Below, piece by piece: positions 1 through 8,608 of a DNA stretch of 64,000 nt. The notes under the pieces are model-generated. The model saw nothing but the letters and a program-made list of their open reading frames with translations, was not told where the DNA came from and searched no databases. How positions within the stretch are numbered: position 1 is the stretch's first letter; each line of letters begins with the position of its first letter. The stretch is from Archangium violaceum (GTDB lineage: Bacteria; Myxococcota; Myxococcia; Myxococcales; Myxococcaceae): positions 6,430,001 to 6,494,000 of the forward strand of contig NZ_CP069396.1 of NCBI RefSeq assembly GCF_016887565.1, read 5' to 3'. The position numbers and the translations under genes are program-made.

Positions 1-132
1 CTTCCCCAGGACGAAGCCCACCACCAGGTAGAGCAGCGAGGTGGACAGTGGCAGGCGCTTGAGGACGGAGCCCCCGAGTGCCATGGCGATGAGCAGCACG
101 CCGACCACGATGAACCAGATCACGATCTGCAT
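1..132 (-). CDS. Cation:proton antiporter, N-terminal fragment (runs off left edge)
   Basis: Only the first 44 residues are present; the gene continues beyond position 1. They form one clear membrane helix (residues 2-20, starting MQIVIWFIVVGVLLIAMALG), a short basic loop (LKRLP) and the start of a second helix (LLYLVVGFVLG). This pattern is typical of the first helices of CPA1/CPA2-type sodium or potassium/proton antiporters in the inner membrane. The start is the ATG at 130-132. It lies on the same strand as the SlyD-type gene, 39 bases downstream of its stop, so co-transcription is possible. Family assignment rests on a short fragment and is moderate. Confidence 0.6.
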   Translation of the reverse strand, partial: MQIVIWFIVVGVLLIAMALGGSVLKRLPLSTSLLYLVVGFVLGK

Positions 133-171
133 GGGGGCCGGCGGCTCTCGCGGCGGGCGTGGACGCCCGGC

Positions 172-660
172 TCAGTGCTCGTGATCGTCGTCCGGACCGT
201 GCGCGTGCCCGTGCTCGAGCTCCTCCTCGGTGGCCTTGCGCACCTCGCGCACGGTCACCTCGAAGTGGAGCGTCTTGCCCGCCAGCGGGTGGTTGAAGTC
301 CACCACCACCGTCTTGGGGCGCACCTCCTTCACCAGGAAGTCCACGTCGTCGCCCTCTTCATCCGTGGCGGTCACGACGCCGCCCGCCTCCAGCTCCATG
401 TCCGGCGGGAAGTCCTCGCGCGGCACCTCCTCCACGCCATCCGGATCGTAATCCCCGTACCCCTCCTCGGGAGTGACCTGGACCTTCAGCGAGTCGCCCA
501 CCTTCTTGCCCGCGAGCGCCTTCTCCAGCCCTGGGACGATCTGCTCGTGGCCGTGCAGGTAGACGAGCGGATCTCCCGCGTCGCTCTCGTCGATGGTCTT
601 CCCGTCTCCCAGATGCAGCCGGTAGTCGATGGAGACGACGCTGTCCTTCGCGATTTCCAT
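172..660 (-). CDS. slyD: FKBP-type peptidyl-prolyl cis-trans isomerase, SlyD-like
   Basis: A 162-residue SlyD-type protein: an FKBP fold interrupted by the insert-in-flap chaperone domain, followed by a His/Asp-rich tail (HGHAHGPDDDHEH) that should bind nickel or other divalent metals. The N-terminal FKBP strands (IAKDSVVSIDYRLHL), the LVYLHGHEQIVPGLEKAL segment and the return strand (HPLAGKTLHFEVTV) are all visible, so the protein is full length. It is expected in the cytoplasm, speeding proline isomerisation and helping metallocentre maturation. The ATG at 658-660 was chosen because it follows a GAGGAGG-type ribosome site and begins at the conserved domain; the frame is open further upstream but without family sequence. 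Confidence 0.9.
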   Translation of the reverse strand: MEIAKDSVVSIDYRLHLGDGKTIDESDAGDPLVYLHGHEQIVPGLEKALAGKKVGDSLKVQVTPEEGYGDYDPDGVEEVPREDFPPDMELEAGGVVTATDEEGDDVDFLVKEVRPKTVVVDFNHPLAGKTLHFEVTVREVRKATEEELEHGHAHGPDDDHEH

Positions 661-880
661 GAGTGCCCTCCTCGGGCGTGGCAGCGAGGGGGAAGGGGAC
701 TCCTGCCACACCTGGCTGATGATGGGGTTGCGCACGGGCTCGTGCAGCGGAGGTAGACGCTCACCTGCCTGCCAGGCGAGCGCGTGCCGGTGCCCTCTAC
801 CACAACGGCTCGGCCGCCTGCCCACTCATTGCGGAGATCGCGTGTCCTCCCAGGCGCCTTCTGCGAGGATGCTCGGCCGC

Positions 881-1351
881 ATGAAGATCTGGGTCGACGC
901 CGATGCGTGTCCGGGGCCGGTACGGGACATCCTCCTGAGGGCAGCGCAGCGCCTGGGGGTGGCCACCGTCTTCGTGGCCAACAAGCGCCTGTCGCTGCCC
1001 CGCTCGGAGCTCGTCTCCACGGTGCAGGTGGGCGCCGGGCTCGACGTGGCGGACAGCTACATCGCCGCCTCGGCCCAGACCGGGGATCTCACCGTCACCC
1101 AGGACATCCCCCTCGCCGCGCTGCTCGTCCCCAAGGGCGTGGTGGTCATCGACCCGCGCGGAGAGCTCTTCAGCGAGGAGAACATCGCCGAGCGCCTCTC
1201 CGTGCGGAACTTCATGCAGGAGCTGCGCGACAGCGGCGTGATGACCGGCGGCCCCAGTGGCTTCTCCGCCCAGGATCGCCAGCAGTTCGCCGCTACCCTG
1301 GACCGCGAGCTCACCCGGCTCCTCCGAACCGTCTCGAAACCTGGACCGTGA
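881..1351 (+). CDS. UPF0178 (DUF188, YaiI/YqxD) family protein
   Basis: A 156-residue protein beginning MKIWVDADACPG, the signature start of the UPF0178 family. Acidic and Asn residues of a PIN-like nuclease fold (DADACP near residue 5, ITLAVTQDIPLA-type strand near 75, DPRGELFSEENI near 95) can be followed through the sequence. The family is thought to be nuclease-related, but no reaction is established. A GAGG at 865-868 lies at suitable distance. A second in-frame ATG at 869 overlaps that site and would add only four residues, so 881 is preferred. It is divergent from the SlyD-type gene across about 220 bases. Confidence 0.88.
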   Translation: MKIWVDADACPGPVRDILLRAAQRLGVATVFVANKRLSLPRSELVSTVQVGAGLDVADSYIAASAQTGDLTVTQDIPLAALLVPKGVVVIDPRGELFSEENIAERLSVRNFMQELRDSGVMTGGPSGFSAQDRQQFAATLDRELTRLLRTVSKPGP

Positions 1352-1393
1352 AGAACACGGACCCTGGCCTCGGGATTGCTTCGCCAGGGGGTC

Positions 1394-2017
1394 ATGCTGA
1401 AATCTCCTCTCATGAACCCCCGTCGCCCCCCAGAGAATGGGTCCACCGAGCGCAACGCCCCGTCCGTCGAGGCGGCCTTCCAGGCGGTCCCGCCGGAGAT
1501 GGTGGCGGAGATCCTCGACGGTGAGCTGCACGTCAGCCCTCGCCCGGCCCGCCCACACGCCAACGTGGCGTCGAACCTGGGCGGCATCCTCCTGGCTCCC
1601 TTCAAGTTCGGCAGGGGAGGTCCGGGAGGGTGGGTCATCATCGATGAACCCGAGCTCCATCTCGGTCCCCGCCCGGACAAAGTGGTGCCGGATCTCTCCG
1701 GGTGGCGGCGCGAGCGCCTGCCTCATGCGGTCGGAGGGGATGATGCCCCGGCGCATTATGCTCTCGCCCCGGATTGGGTCTGCGAGGTCCTCTCCGCGCG
1801 CACGCGGAACAGGGACAAGGGTCCGAAGATGCGCATCTACGCCCGCGAAGGGGTGCGGCACGTGTGGCACGTGGACCCGCTCGCGCGCACGCTCGACATC
1901 TTCCGGCTCGTGGAGGGCCAGTGGCTCGTCGCCCAGTCCTTCACGGGCGACGAGAAGGTTCGGGCTGAACCGTTCGAGGCCATCGAGCTCGAGCTGGCGC
2001 TCGTCTGGTCCGGGTGA
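1394..2017 (+). CDS. Uma2 family (DUF820) restriction-endonuclease-fold protein
   Basis: About 207 residues of the Uma2/DUF820 family, a PD-(D/E)XK nuclease-like fold that is heavily expanded in myxobacteria and cyanobacteria. The conserved parts are visible: the entry helix ending in EILDGELHVSPRP, HANVASNLGG, the acidic residue in VVPDLSGWR, then CEVLSART and KGPKMRIYAREGVRHVWHVDP, supplying the D...E-x-V...K pattern. The biological role is unknown. The start is uncertain: a TTG at 1376, ATGs at 1394 and 1412 are all in frame and none has a well-spaced ribosome site. It sits alone between UPF0178 and the mannosidase gene. Confidence 0.82.
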   Translation: MLKSPLMNPRRPPENGSTERNAPSVEAAFQAVPPEMVAEILDGELHVSPRPARPHANVASNLGGILLAPFKFGRGGPGGWVIIDEPELHLGPRPDKVVPDLSGWRRERLPHAVGGDDAPAHYALAPDWVCEVLSARTRNRDKGPKMRIYAREGVRHVWHVDPLARTLDIFRLVEGQWLVAQSFTGDEKVRAEPFEAIELELALVWSG

Positions 2018-2112
2018 ATAATACCGGGGAAACCAGAATGACTTGAATTACCAGATATCCATGTTAAGCCGCGCCTTTCCCCCCGGGCAGTCACACGAAA
2101 GGCGGCGCACTG

Positions 2113-4833
2113 GTGATTCAGAGAGATTCGAGACGAGTACCCCCGCGATTCATCCGCGGTCTGACGGGATTGGGCCTGAGCGTCCTGTTGCCGTTGTGGA
2201 CGGGCACCGCGCTGGCGCTTCCCTCCGACTTCGTGAACACGCTGCGAGGGAGCAACTCCAGCGGCGGCTACTCCCGAGGCAACACGTTCCCGGCGACGGC
2301 GGTCCCCTTCGGCTTCAACTTCTGGACGCCGATGACCGATGCGAATTCGAAGAGCTGGATCTACGACTTCAACCGGAGCGCGATCCAGGCCTTCACCATC
2401 AGCCACATGCCCAGCCCCTGGATGAGCGACCGCCAGACGTTCCAGGTCATGCCCCAGTCCGGCTCGGTGACCGTGGACCGCGCGACCCGTGGCGCGGCCT
2501 TCAGCCACGCGAACGAGACCGCCAGGGCTCACTCCTACAGCGTGAAGTTCAACAACGGCATCCAGACGGAGATCGCTCCGACGGACCATGCCGCGTCCTG
2601 GCGGTTCACCTTTCCGGGCACCAGCTCCTACCTGCTGTTCGACACCGTCGATGGCGTGAACGGCTCCATCACCCTCGACAAGGCCAATGGTGTCGTCTCC
2701 GGCTACACCGACCATGCGACGGGCTGGGGACCGGCGCCCCGCATGTACTTCTACGCGAAGTTCAGCAAGGCGATCGCCGAGTCGGCGAACGTGACGGGAC
2801 AGCGCGCCGTCACCTCCTGGGTCCGCTTCAGCACCACCGCGGGCGAGAAGGTCACCATGTCGATCGCCACGTCCTTCATCAGCGTGGCCCAGGCGCAATC
2901 CAACCTGTCCCAGGAGATCGGCACGAAGAGCTTCGACACCGTCAAGCAGGAGGCCCAGGACGCCTGGAACGCCCTGCTGGGCAAGATCGAGGTGGAGGGC
3001 GCCACGGACGATCAGAAGACGATCCTCTACTCGAACATGTACCGGTCGTTCCTGTACCCCAACTCCGCCTGGGAGAACGTCAACGGCACGCCCACCTACG
3101 CCTCCCCGTACGCCAGTGGCCACCCGCTGAAGACCGGCAAGGTCTACGTCAACAACGGGTTCTGGGACACGTACAGGACCACCTGGCCGCTCTATGCGCT
3201 GCTGATCCCCACACGGACCGGCGAGATGCTCGACGGGTTCGTCAACGGCTACAAGGACGGAGGCTGGGTCACCCGCTGGTCCGCTCCGGGCTACGCCAAC
3301 ATCATGGTCGGCACCAACTCGGACGTGATCTTCGCCGATGCCTACCTCAAGGGCGTCCGCAACTTCGACGTCTCCGCGGCTTATGACTCGATGCTGCGAA
3401 ACGCGATGTCCTACAGCAGTGATCCGGCCCGGGGCCGCAAGGGCATGAATCGCTCCATCTTCCTGGGCTACACGCCGCAGGACGTCGTGGGGGAGTCCAC
3501 CTCCTGGTCCCTCGAGGGCTACCTCAACGACTTCGGCATCGCCCAGCTCGCCCAGGCCCTGGGCAGGACCGAGGACGCCCAGTACTTCCTCAACCGCTCC
3601 CTGAACTACGTCAACATCTTCTCGTCCTCCGTCGGGTTCTTCCGCGGCAAGAACTCGAACGGCTCGTGGCGGACGTCGGATGCGGACTTCAAGGCCAACC
3701 GCTGGGGCTGCGAGTACACCGAGGGCAATGCCTGGCATTACAGCGTGCTCGCTCCCCAGGACGGGCAGGGGCTCGCCAACCTCTACTTCGGCAAGAGCGG
3801 ACTGGCCAACAAGCTCGATGCCCTGTTCGCCGCTCCCCGGGATTACGACGTGGGCTGCTACGGCGGCGTCATCCACGAGATGGTCGAGGCCTATGACGTG
3901 AACATGGGTCAGTACGCCCACTCCAACCAGCCCGTGCACCACACGCTGTACATGTACAGCTATGCCGGCACGCCGTGGCGCATCCAGCAGCGCGTCCGCG
4001 ACGTCATCAACACCGGCTACCAGTCCGGTCTCGGCAACGGCTACGGCTACCTGGGCGACGAGGACAACGGCGAGATGTCCGCGTGGTACCTCTTCAGCGC
4101 CATGGGCTTCTATCCCGTCAGCATGGGACGGCCCGAGTACGCGATCGGCGCGCCGTACTTCACGAAGATGACCGTCCACCTGGAGAACGGGAAGGACCTC
4201 GTCATCAACGCCCCCAACGTCAGCAACACGAACCGGTACATCCAGAGCGTGGCCCTGAACGGGCAGGCCTATACCCGCAACTACCTGCCGCACTCGGCCC
4301 TCGTGAATGGCGCCATCCTGGACTTCAACATGGGCTCGGCCGCGACGGTCTGGGGCTCGGGCAGCGCGGACGTGCCCGTCTCCATCACCACGGGCACCGC
4401 CGTCCCGCAGCCGCTGGCCGATGTCGCCAAGGGCGGGACGATCTCCGCCAGCGGTGACAACGCGGCGAGCGGCGAGGGCACCGCGCAGGGCTTCGACGAC
4501 AACTCGCTCACGAAGTGGCTCGCCTTCCAGAGCACCCCGTGGATCCGCTACCAGCTCACCGGTGGGGCGAAGACGGTCAAGATGTACACGCTGACGTCCG
4601 CCAATGACTTCCCCGGGCGCGATCCGAAGGCGTGGACCCTCCAGGCCTCCAACGATGGGACCACCTGGGTGACGCTGGATACCCGCACCGGGCAGGACTT
4701 CCCCTGGCGCTACCAGACGCGGGCGTTCACCATCAACAACGCCACGGCCTACAGCCAGTACCGGCTGCAGATCAACGAGACCCACGGCGATTCGATCACC
4801 CAGCTGGCGGAGATCGAGCTGCTCGGGAAATAA
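2113..4833 (+). CDS. Secreted GH92 alpha-mannosidase with C-terminal F5/8-type C (discoidin) domain
   Basis: A 906-residue exported glycoside hydrolase. Residues 1-35 are a signal peptide (basic start, LGLSVLLPLWTG core, ALALP cleavage site). Family GH92 follows: SHMPSPWMSDRQ, SNMYRSFLYPN, NNGFWDTYRTTWPLY, GWVTRWSAPGY, EGNAWHY, and GDEDNGEMSAWYLFSAMG, which carries the catalytic acidic residues of the family. GH92 enzymes are calcium-dependent exo-alpha-mannosidases that trim mannan and N-glycans. Residues from about 770 form a discoidin-like carbohydrate-binding domain (ending RLQINETHGDSITQLAEIELLGK minus edge residues). The GTG start has AAAGGC-type spacing upstream. A terminator hairpin follows. 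This fits a predator or saprophyte digesting yeast or fungal mannoprotein. Confidence 0.93.
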   Translation: MIQRDSRRVPPRFIRGLTGLGLSVLLPLWTGTALALPSDFVNTLRGSNSSGGYSRGNTFPATAVPFGFNFWTPMTDANSKSWIYDFNRSAIQAFTISHMPSPWMSDRQTFQVMPQSGSVTVDRATRGAAFSHANETARAHSYSVKFNNGIQTEIAPTDHAASWRFTFPGTSSYLLFDTVDGVNGSITLDKANGVVSGYTDHATGWGPAPRMYFYAKFSKAIAESANVTGQRAVTSWVRFSTTAGEKVTMSIATSFISVAQAQSNLSQEIGTKSFDTVKQEAQDAWNALLGKIEVEGATDDQKTILYSNMYRSFLYPNSAWENVNGTPTYASPYASGHPLKTGKVYVNNGFWDTYRTTWPLYALLIPTRTGEMLDGFVNGYKDGGWVTRWSAPGYANIMVGTNSDVIFADAYLKGVRNFDVSAAYDSMLRNAMSYSSDPARGRKGMNRSIFLGYTPQDVVGESTSWSLEGYLNDFGIAQLAQALGRTEDAQYFLNRSLNYVNIFSSSVGFFRGKNSNGSWRTSDADFKANRWGCEYTEGNAWHYSVLAPQDGQGLANLYFGKSGLANKLDALFAAPRDYDVGCYGGVIHEMVEAYDVNMGQYAHSNQPVHHTLYMYSYAGTPWRIQQRVRDVINTGYQSGLGNGYGYLGDEDNGEMSAWYLFSAMGFYPVSMGRPEYAIGAPYFTKMTVHLENGKDLVINAPNVSNTNRYIQSVALNGQAYTRNYLPHSALVNGAILDFNMGSAATVWGSGSADVPVSITTGTAVPQPLADVAKGGTISASGDNAASGEGTAQGFDDNSLTKWLAFQSTPWIRYQLTGGAKTVKMYTLTSANDFPGRDPKAWTLQASNDGTTWVTLDTRTGQDFPWRYQTRAFTINNATAYSQYRLQINETHGDSITQLAEIELLGK

Positions 4834-4850
4834 GCTCCCGCCCGTCGTCC

Positions 4851-4878
4851 CCGCGGCACCGCGCGCACGGTGCCGCGG
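4851..4878. terminator. Strong hairpin between convergent genes
   Basis: A perfect 11-bp GC-rich inverted repeat (4851-4861 with 4868-4878, six-base loop) lies 18 bases after the mannosidase stop and 10 bases before the end of the opposing gene. It has no T-tract, so it is inferred to be a bidirectional transcription barrier rather than a textbook intrinsic terminator. Confidence 0.6.
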
Positions 4879-4887
4879 GTCCGTTCC

Positions 4888-5298
4888 CTACCGGCGCTGG
4901 CCGCCGGGAGGGCCCTGCATGTGCTCGGGGACACAGGCGCTCTGCTGGTTGTCGGGGCCGGTCCGGCACTGCCCTTGAATCTGCTGGTCACGGAACGTCA
5001 CCGAGCAGGCCTCTCCGTCCTGCTTGCCCTGGCAGGCCGCGAGGGCCTCGGGGGGAGGGCCGTGGTGAAGATGCGCCGGACGGCAGGCGAGTGTTTCTCC
5101 ATCGGCCGCCGCACAGGTGCCTTCCAACTGGCGGTCCTGAAGGGTGATGGTGCAGGCGTCACCACTGCTCCTGGACGCGCACGCCTCGATGGCTTCGGGG
5201 GGAGGTGCCCTCCGGTGTGGCGGCTGGGCGGCGACGGGCAGGCAGAACAGACTCCCTCCGATGAGCAGCGCGCTGAGGGTGAGGGGATGCGGACGCAT
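4888..5298 (-). CDS. Secreted Cys-rich protein with two tandem repeats
   Basis: A 136-residue protein with a signal peptide (about 25 residues, ending PVAAQ) and a mature part of two copies of one module of about 45 residues. Each starts near APPPEAIEAC or GPPPEALAAC and ends CRP or CVP, with four cysteines in a fixed pattern (C, GDAC or GEAC, GTC or GQC, AC). The modules share T-x-x-DxQ-x-x-G strands. The spacing suggests two disulfides per module. I do not recognise a named family. The ATG at 5296-5298 follows a GGAGG ribosome site, so the longer open frame upstream is not used. It is probably periplasmic or secreted. Confidence 0.75.
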   Translation of the reverse strand: MRPHPLTLSALLIGGSLFCLPVAAQPPHRRAPPPEAIEACASRSSGDACTITLQDRQLEGTCAAADGETLACRPAHLHHGPPPEALAACQGKQDGEACSVTFRDQQIQGQCRTGPDNQQSACVPEHMQGPPGGQRR

Positions 5299-5405
5299 GA
5301 GACCTCCTGGGGTGGGACTTCGACGGTCCCCAGTGTCGAAGCGGCATGTTTCCGCTTGATGTCTCTTCCGTTGCGAACGGCTTCCCACCTCGCGCGTGTG
5401 CTCGC

Positions 5406-5981
5406 TCACCGGCCGGCCTGGCGAGGCTCGCGCCCGAGCGCCATCGCCGAGCCGACGAAGGGAATCACCTTCGTGTACCCGGGCGGTGGAGGTATCTCCG
5501 TGCTGCTGGCCATGCCGAGCTGGGTGATTCCCCCGGGAAGGAGGTCCGCCAGGTTCCAGGTCCTGCCCTCGAACGTGAAGTCGACGCTGGAGCGCAGCGC
5601 CGCCGAGAACAGGTTGTTCACGATGGGTCCCACCGTCGTGCCCACCACGAGGGAGAAGCGCTCGAAGGTGGCGATGGGCTCGCCCTGGGAGAACGTGTCC
5701 GGTTTCGAGAAGTCTCCGCGGGGCTCCCGGTTGAGGTACAGCGTGAAGCCGCCCCGGGCCTCGAGTGACACCGACAGGTCTCCATTCTGGAGCGTCTGGG
5801 AGGTGAAGGGCTCGGCCCGGAAGGTGAAGAAGGCGGTGGCCTCGCCCGGTGGGCCCGCGAAGAGGGGCTCGATGCCGCCGAGGTGGGCGAAGTAGCCCAG
5901 ATCCCGCGACTTGCCGTCCTGGGATTCGTAGAAGCGTCCGATGGCGTACCAGACGACGCTCGCGATGGGTGGGAGGTGCAT
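5406..5981 (-). CDS. Hypothetical protein
   Basis: A 191-residue protein with no signal peptide and no recognisable domain. It opens MHLPPIASVVWYAIGRFYE, is rich in aromatic residues and beta-strand-like stretches (AFFTFRAEPF, GGFTLYLNREP), and ends with a proline run (EIPPPPGYTK) and a hydrophobic IPFVGSAMAL segment. It could be a small beta-sandwich protein. The ATG at 5979-5981 is the start of compositionally protein-like sequence; upstream in-frame sequence is Arg-rich shadow. No clear ribosome site is seen. It is divergent from the DUF2252 gene over 70 bases, so they may share a regulatory region. Confidence 0.6.
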   Translation of the reverse strand: MHLPPIASVVWYAIGRFYESQDGKSRDLGYFAHLGGIEPLFAGPPGEATAFFTFRAEPFTSQTLQNGDLSVSLEARGGFTLYLNREPRGDFSKPDTFSQGEPIATFERFSLVVGTTVGPIVNNLFSAALRSSVDFTFEGRTWNLADLLPGGITQLGMASSTEIPPPPGYTKVIPFVGSAMALGREPRQAGR

Positions 5982-6051
5982 GGGGGGAGCGTAGGGTGTT
6001 GCCCGCCCCCTGGGGTGACTGATCCGTCCGCGATGCTTAGTTTCCCCGGCG

Positions 6052-7527
6052 ATGGCCGTCCGTTCCAAGACACGTGTCAAGCGAACCGCGTCCCTCCGTT
6101 CCCGCCGCAAGCCCCGGGTCGTGGTGCGGCATGATCTGACCGAGCCCGAGCCCGGTCCGCCGCTGGTGCCCGAGCTCATTCCCGATCGCCGGGAGCGCAA
6201 GCGTCAGGGCCGTGTCCTCCGCGAGAAGACACCGCGGGAGGAGCACGCCCGGTGGCAGCCCCCGGCGGACCGGCCGGACCCCATCGCGCTGCTGGAGGCC
6301 AGCAACAGCGGCCGGCTCCCCTCGCTCGTGCCCATCCGCCATGCGCGCATGCTCGAGGATCCGTTCGCCTTCCTGCGCGGCTCGGCCATCATCATGGCGA
6401 ACGACCTGGCGCATACCCCCAACACGGGCGTCAAGGTGCAGGCCTGCGGGGACGCGCACCTGGCCAACTTCGGCATGTACGCCACCCCCGAGCGCAATGT
6501 CGTCTTCGACGTCAACGACTTCGACGAGACGCTCCCCGCGCCCTGGGAGTGGGATCTCAAGCGGTTGGTGGCGAGCATCTGGGTCGCGGGCCGCTGCGCC
6601 TGTGGCGCGACGGAAGCCGGGTGCGAGGAGGCGGTGGCCGCCTGCGTGCGCAGCTACCGGCGCTGGATGGGGCGGATGTCCCGCTGGTCCTTCCTCGACG
6701 TGTGGTACGCGCGCGTGGACGCCGAGTCCCTGCTGGAGACGATCCACCAGCAGGAGCGGGGGAGCGCGGAGAGGACACTCGCCCAGGCGCGCCGGCGCAC
6801 CCAGCTGGCCACCCTGCCCAAGCTCACCGAGCTGCGCGAGGGCCGCCGCTGCATCATCCATGATCCGCCCCTCATCGTGCGCACGCCGCGGGAGCACGCG
6901 GAGGAGCTGGCCGAGGTGCTCCAGGTGATGGCGGGGGGTTACCTGTCCTCGCTGCAGGGGGACCGCGGCACGCTGGTGCGGCGCTACCAGACGGTGGACG
7001 TGGCGCGGAAGGTGGTGGGCGTGGGCAGCGTGGGGACGCGCTGCTACGTCGCGCTGCTGCTCGGCGCGCATGCGGAGGATCCGCTCTTCCTCCAGGTGAA
7101 GGAGGCGGGGCCGTCCGTGCTGGAGCCCTTCGCCGGCAAGAGCACCTACGCCCAGGCCGGGCAGCGGGTGGTGGAGGGACAGCGGCTGATGCAGGCCGCC
7201 AGCGACATCTTCCTCGGCTGGTGCCAGGTGGGCGGGCGTGACTTCTACGTGCGCCAGTTGCGCGACATGAAGGGCTCCATCGACGTGGAGCGGCTGTCCC
7301 CCCGCGGACTGCGCGAATACGCGTCGATGTGTGGCTGGGCGCTGGCCCGGGCCCATGCGCGCGGGGGAGACGCGGCCCTGCTGCGGGGATACCTCGGCCG
7401 GGGCGACGTGTTCGACCAGGCCCTGTGCCGCTTCGCGCGGGCCTACGCCGACCAGACCGAGCGGGACTTCGCCGCCTTCCAGAAGGCGGTGCGCGGCGGC
7501 CGGCTCCAGGCACACGAGGACGCATGA
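6052..7527 (+). CDS. DUF2252 family protein
   Basis: A 491-residue DUF2252 protein. After a basic N-terminal tail (residues 1-70) comes RHARMLEDPFAFLRG, then CGDAHLANFGMY and VNDFDET, which look like the H/G-D-x-H-x-x-N and D-F-D motifs of aminoglycoside-phosphotransferase-like kinases, followed by WEWDLKRLV. The family is uncharacterised; a small-molecule or protein kinase-like fold is inferred from those motifs only. Length is normal for the family. The 3' end converges on the cupin-like gene with a 33-base gap. Confidence 0.85.
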   Translation: MAVRSKTRVKRTASLRSRRKPRVVVRHDLTEPEPGPPLVPELIPDRRERKRQGRVLREKTPREEHARWQPPADRPDPIALLEASNSGRLPSLVPIRHARMLEDPFAFLRGSAIIMANDLAHTPNTGVKVQACGDAHLANFGMYATPERNVVFDVNDFDETLPAPWEWDLKRLVASIWVAGRCACGATEAGCEEAVAACVRSYRRWMGRMSRWSFLDVWYARVDAESLLETIHQQERGSAERTLAQARRRTQLATLPKLTELREGRRCIIHDPPLIVRTPREHAEELAEVLQVMAGGYLSSLQGDRGTLVRRYQTVDVARKVVGVGSVGTRCYVALLLGAHAEDPLFLQVKEAGPSVLEPFAGKSTYAQAGQRVVEGQRLMQAASDIFLGWCQVGGRDFYVRQLRDMKGSIDVERLSPRGLREYASMCGWALARAHARGGDAALLRGYLGRGDVFDQALCRFARAYADQTERDFAAFQKAVRGGRLQAHEDA

Positions 7528-7560
7528 GGAACGGGCGCGGAGTTTGTCATTGAGCACAGG

Positions 7561-8466
7561 CTATGCGGCCTGCTTCCTCCGGTTGCGCATGCGGCGAAGT
7601 TGATGATCCAGGTGCAGCTTCAAGATGGAGGGCGGCCAGGGGGCGTGCGGGCCAAACGTCTTGAATGCCTCGCTCATGTGAACGAAGTTGTATGTGAGGG
7701 ATACGCTTCGCCCGAGGGTGTAGACCTCGTGGAACCAGGAGCGGGGGATGAAGAGGATGTCGCCGGCCTCCAAGATCGTCTCGAGCGGCTCCGCCGAGCC
7801 ATAGGTCGGACGGCGGTGGATGTTGATGTCCTCGACCTTGCGCAACAGGAACTCCCTGTCCTTGGGGAGGGATGGCTCGCACTCGGGAGGGAAGAGGAAG
7901 CAGCGCTTGCGGCCGTACACCTGGCAGAGGATGGCGTTGCTCAGATCGCCGTCCTGATGGAGCTTCGTGATGGCTCCCCGCGGAGAGATATAGACACCAA
8001 ATCCCGGGTATCTCTCCTGGGTGGGATCCGAATGGAACAGGCCCGCCATGGGGTACAGGTACCCACGGGCTGGCATGAAATACGGTCTCGACCACATGCC
8101 CTGAGCCACCTTCAAGGCCTCGGCGCCGAAGTCCTGTTCCATCTCTGGCTTCACGCTGTACCTCAGATAGGGGAGTGTCCTGCTCACACGCCCGTTCTCA
8201 TCGACGTGACTCTCGTACTCGGGGAGTGCCGCGATGTAGTCCGAGAGCGTCTGCTTCTCCATCGGGGAGAAGAAGTCACCCTGGAGCGTGACCTTCATGC
8301 TCCCCAGCGTCTTCTGGAAGTATTCCGGTGACCACACCGAGGCGATCTTCCAGTCGCGCATCGCATCCGTGATGACGACAGGCCGGTTCTTCCCCAGGTA
8401 GCTCTTGATGAACTCCTTGGGAGAGATGTCGCTACGCCGCTCAATCTGCATGTCTCGCGAAGTCAT
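7561..8466 (-). CDS. JmjC/cupin-like (cupin_8) domain protein, putative 2-oxoglutarate oxygenase
   Basis: About 301 residues of the cupin_8/JmjC class. Features: an N-terminal docking segment (SPKEFIKSYLGKNRPVVIT), KLHQD providing the HxD iron ligands, a helix-strand return (CQVYGRKRCFLFPP) and the second histidine in FIPRSWFHEVYTLGRS. Such enzymes are Fe(II)/2-oxoglutarate hydroxylases acting on peptides or small molecules. The C-terminus is a basic helix (HLDHQLRRMRNRRKQ). Several in-frame starts exist (GTG at 8484, ATG at 8466 and 8451); 8466 is a compromise because none has a good ribosome site. It is divergent from the NdvB-like gene over about 140 bases. Confidence 0.82.
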   Translation of the reverse strand: MTSRDMQIERRSDISPKEFIKSYLGKNRPVVITDAMRDWKIASVWSPEYFQKTLGSMKVTLQGDFFSPMEKQTLSDYIAALPEYESHVDENGRVSRTLPYLRYSVKPEMEQDFGAEALKVAQGMWSRPYFMPARGYLYPMAGLFHSDPTQERYPGFGVYISPRGAITKLHQDGDLSNAILCQVYGRKRCFLFPPECEPSLPKDREFLLRKVEDINIHRRPTYGSAEPLETILEAGDILFIPRSWFHEVYTLGRSVSLTYNFVHMSEAFKTFGPHAPWPPSILKLHLDHQLRRMRNRRKQAA

Positions 8467-8608
8467 TCGGAAGGTATACAGCACGCGAAGTGCTTGATAC
8501 CCTCACTGGGTCGGGCTGGACTGATTTCCTGGTCTTTGCTACAAGCTTCCCGTTTACCCATCATCCGAGAATCACCAGCGTGAGCCTCCCCCGCGCTGTA
8601 CCAAGACC

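Noticed and set aside
1837-4785. Very long open frame antisense to the GH92 gene
   Set aside because: Val/Gly/Arg/His-rich composition without motifs; a GC-bias shadow of the real gene, which has a full domain set.
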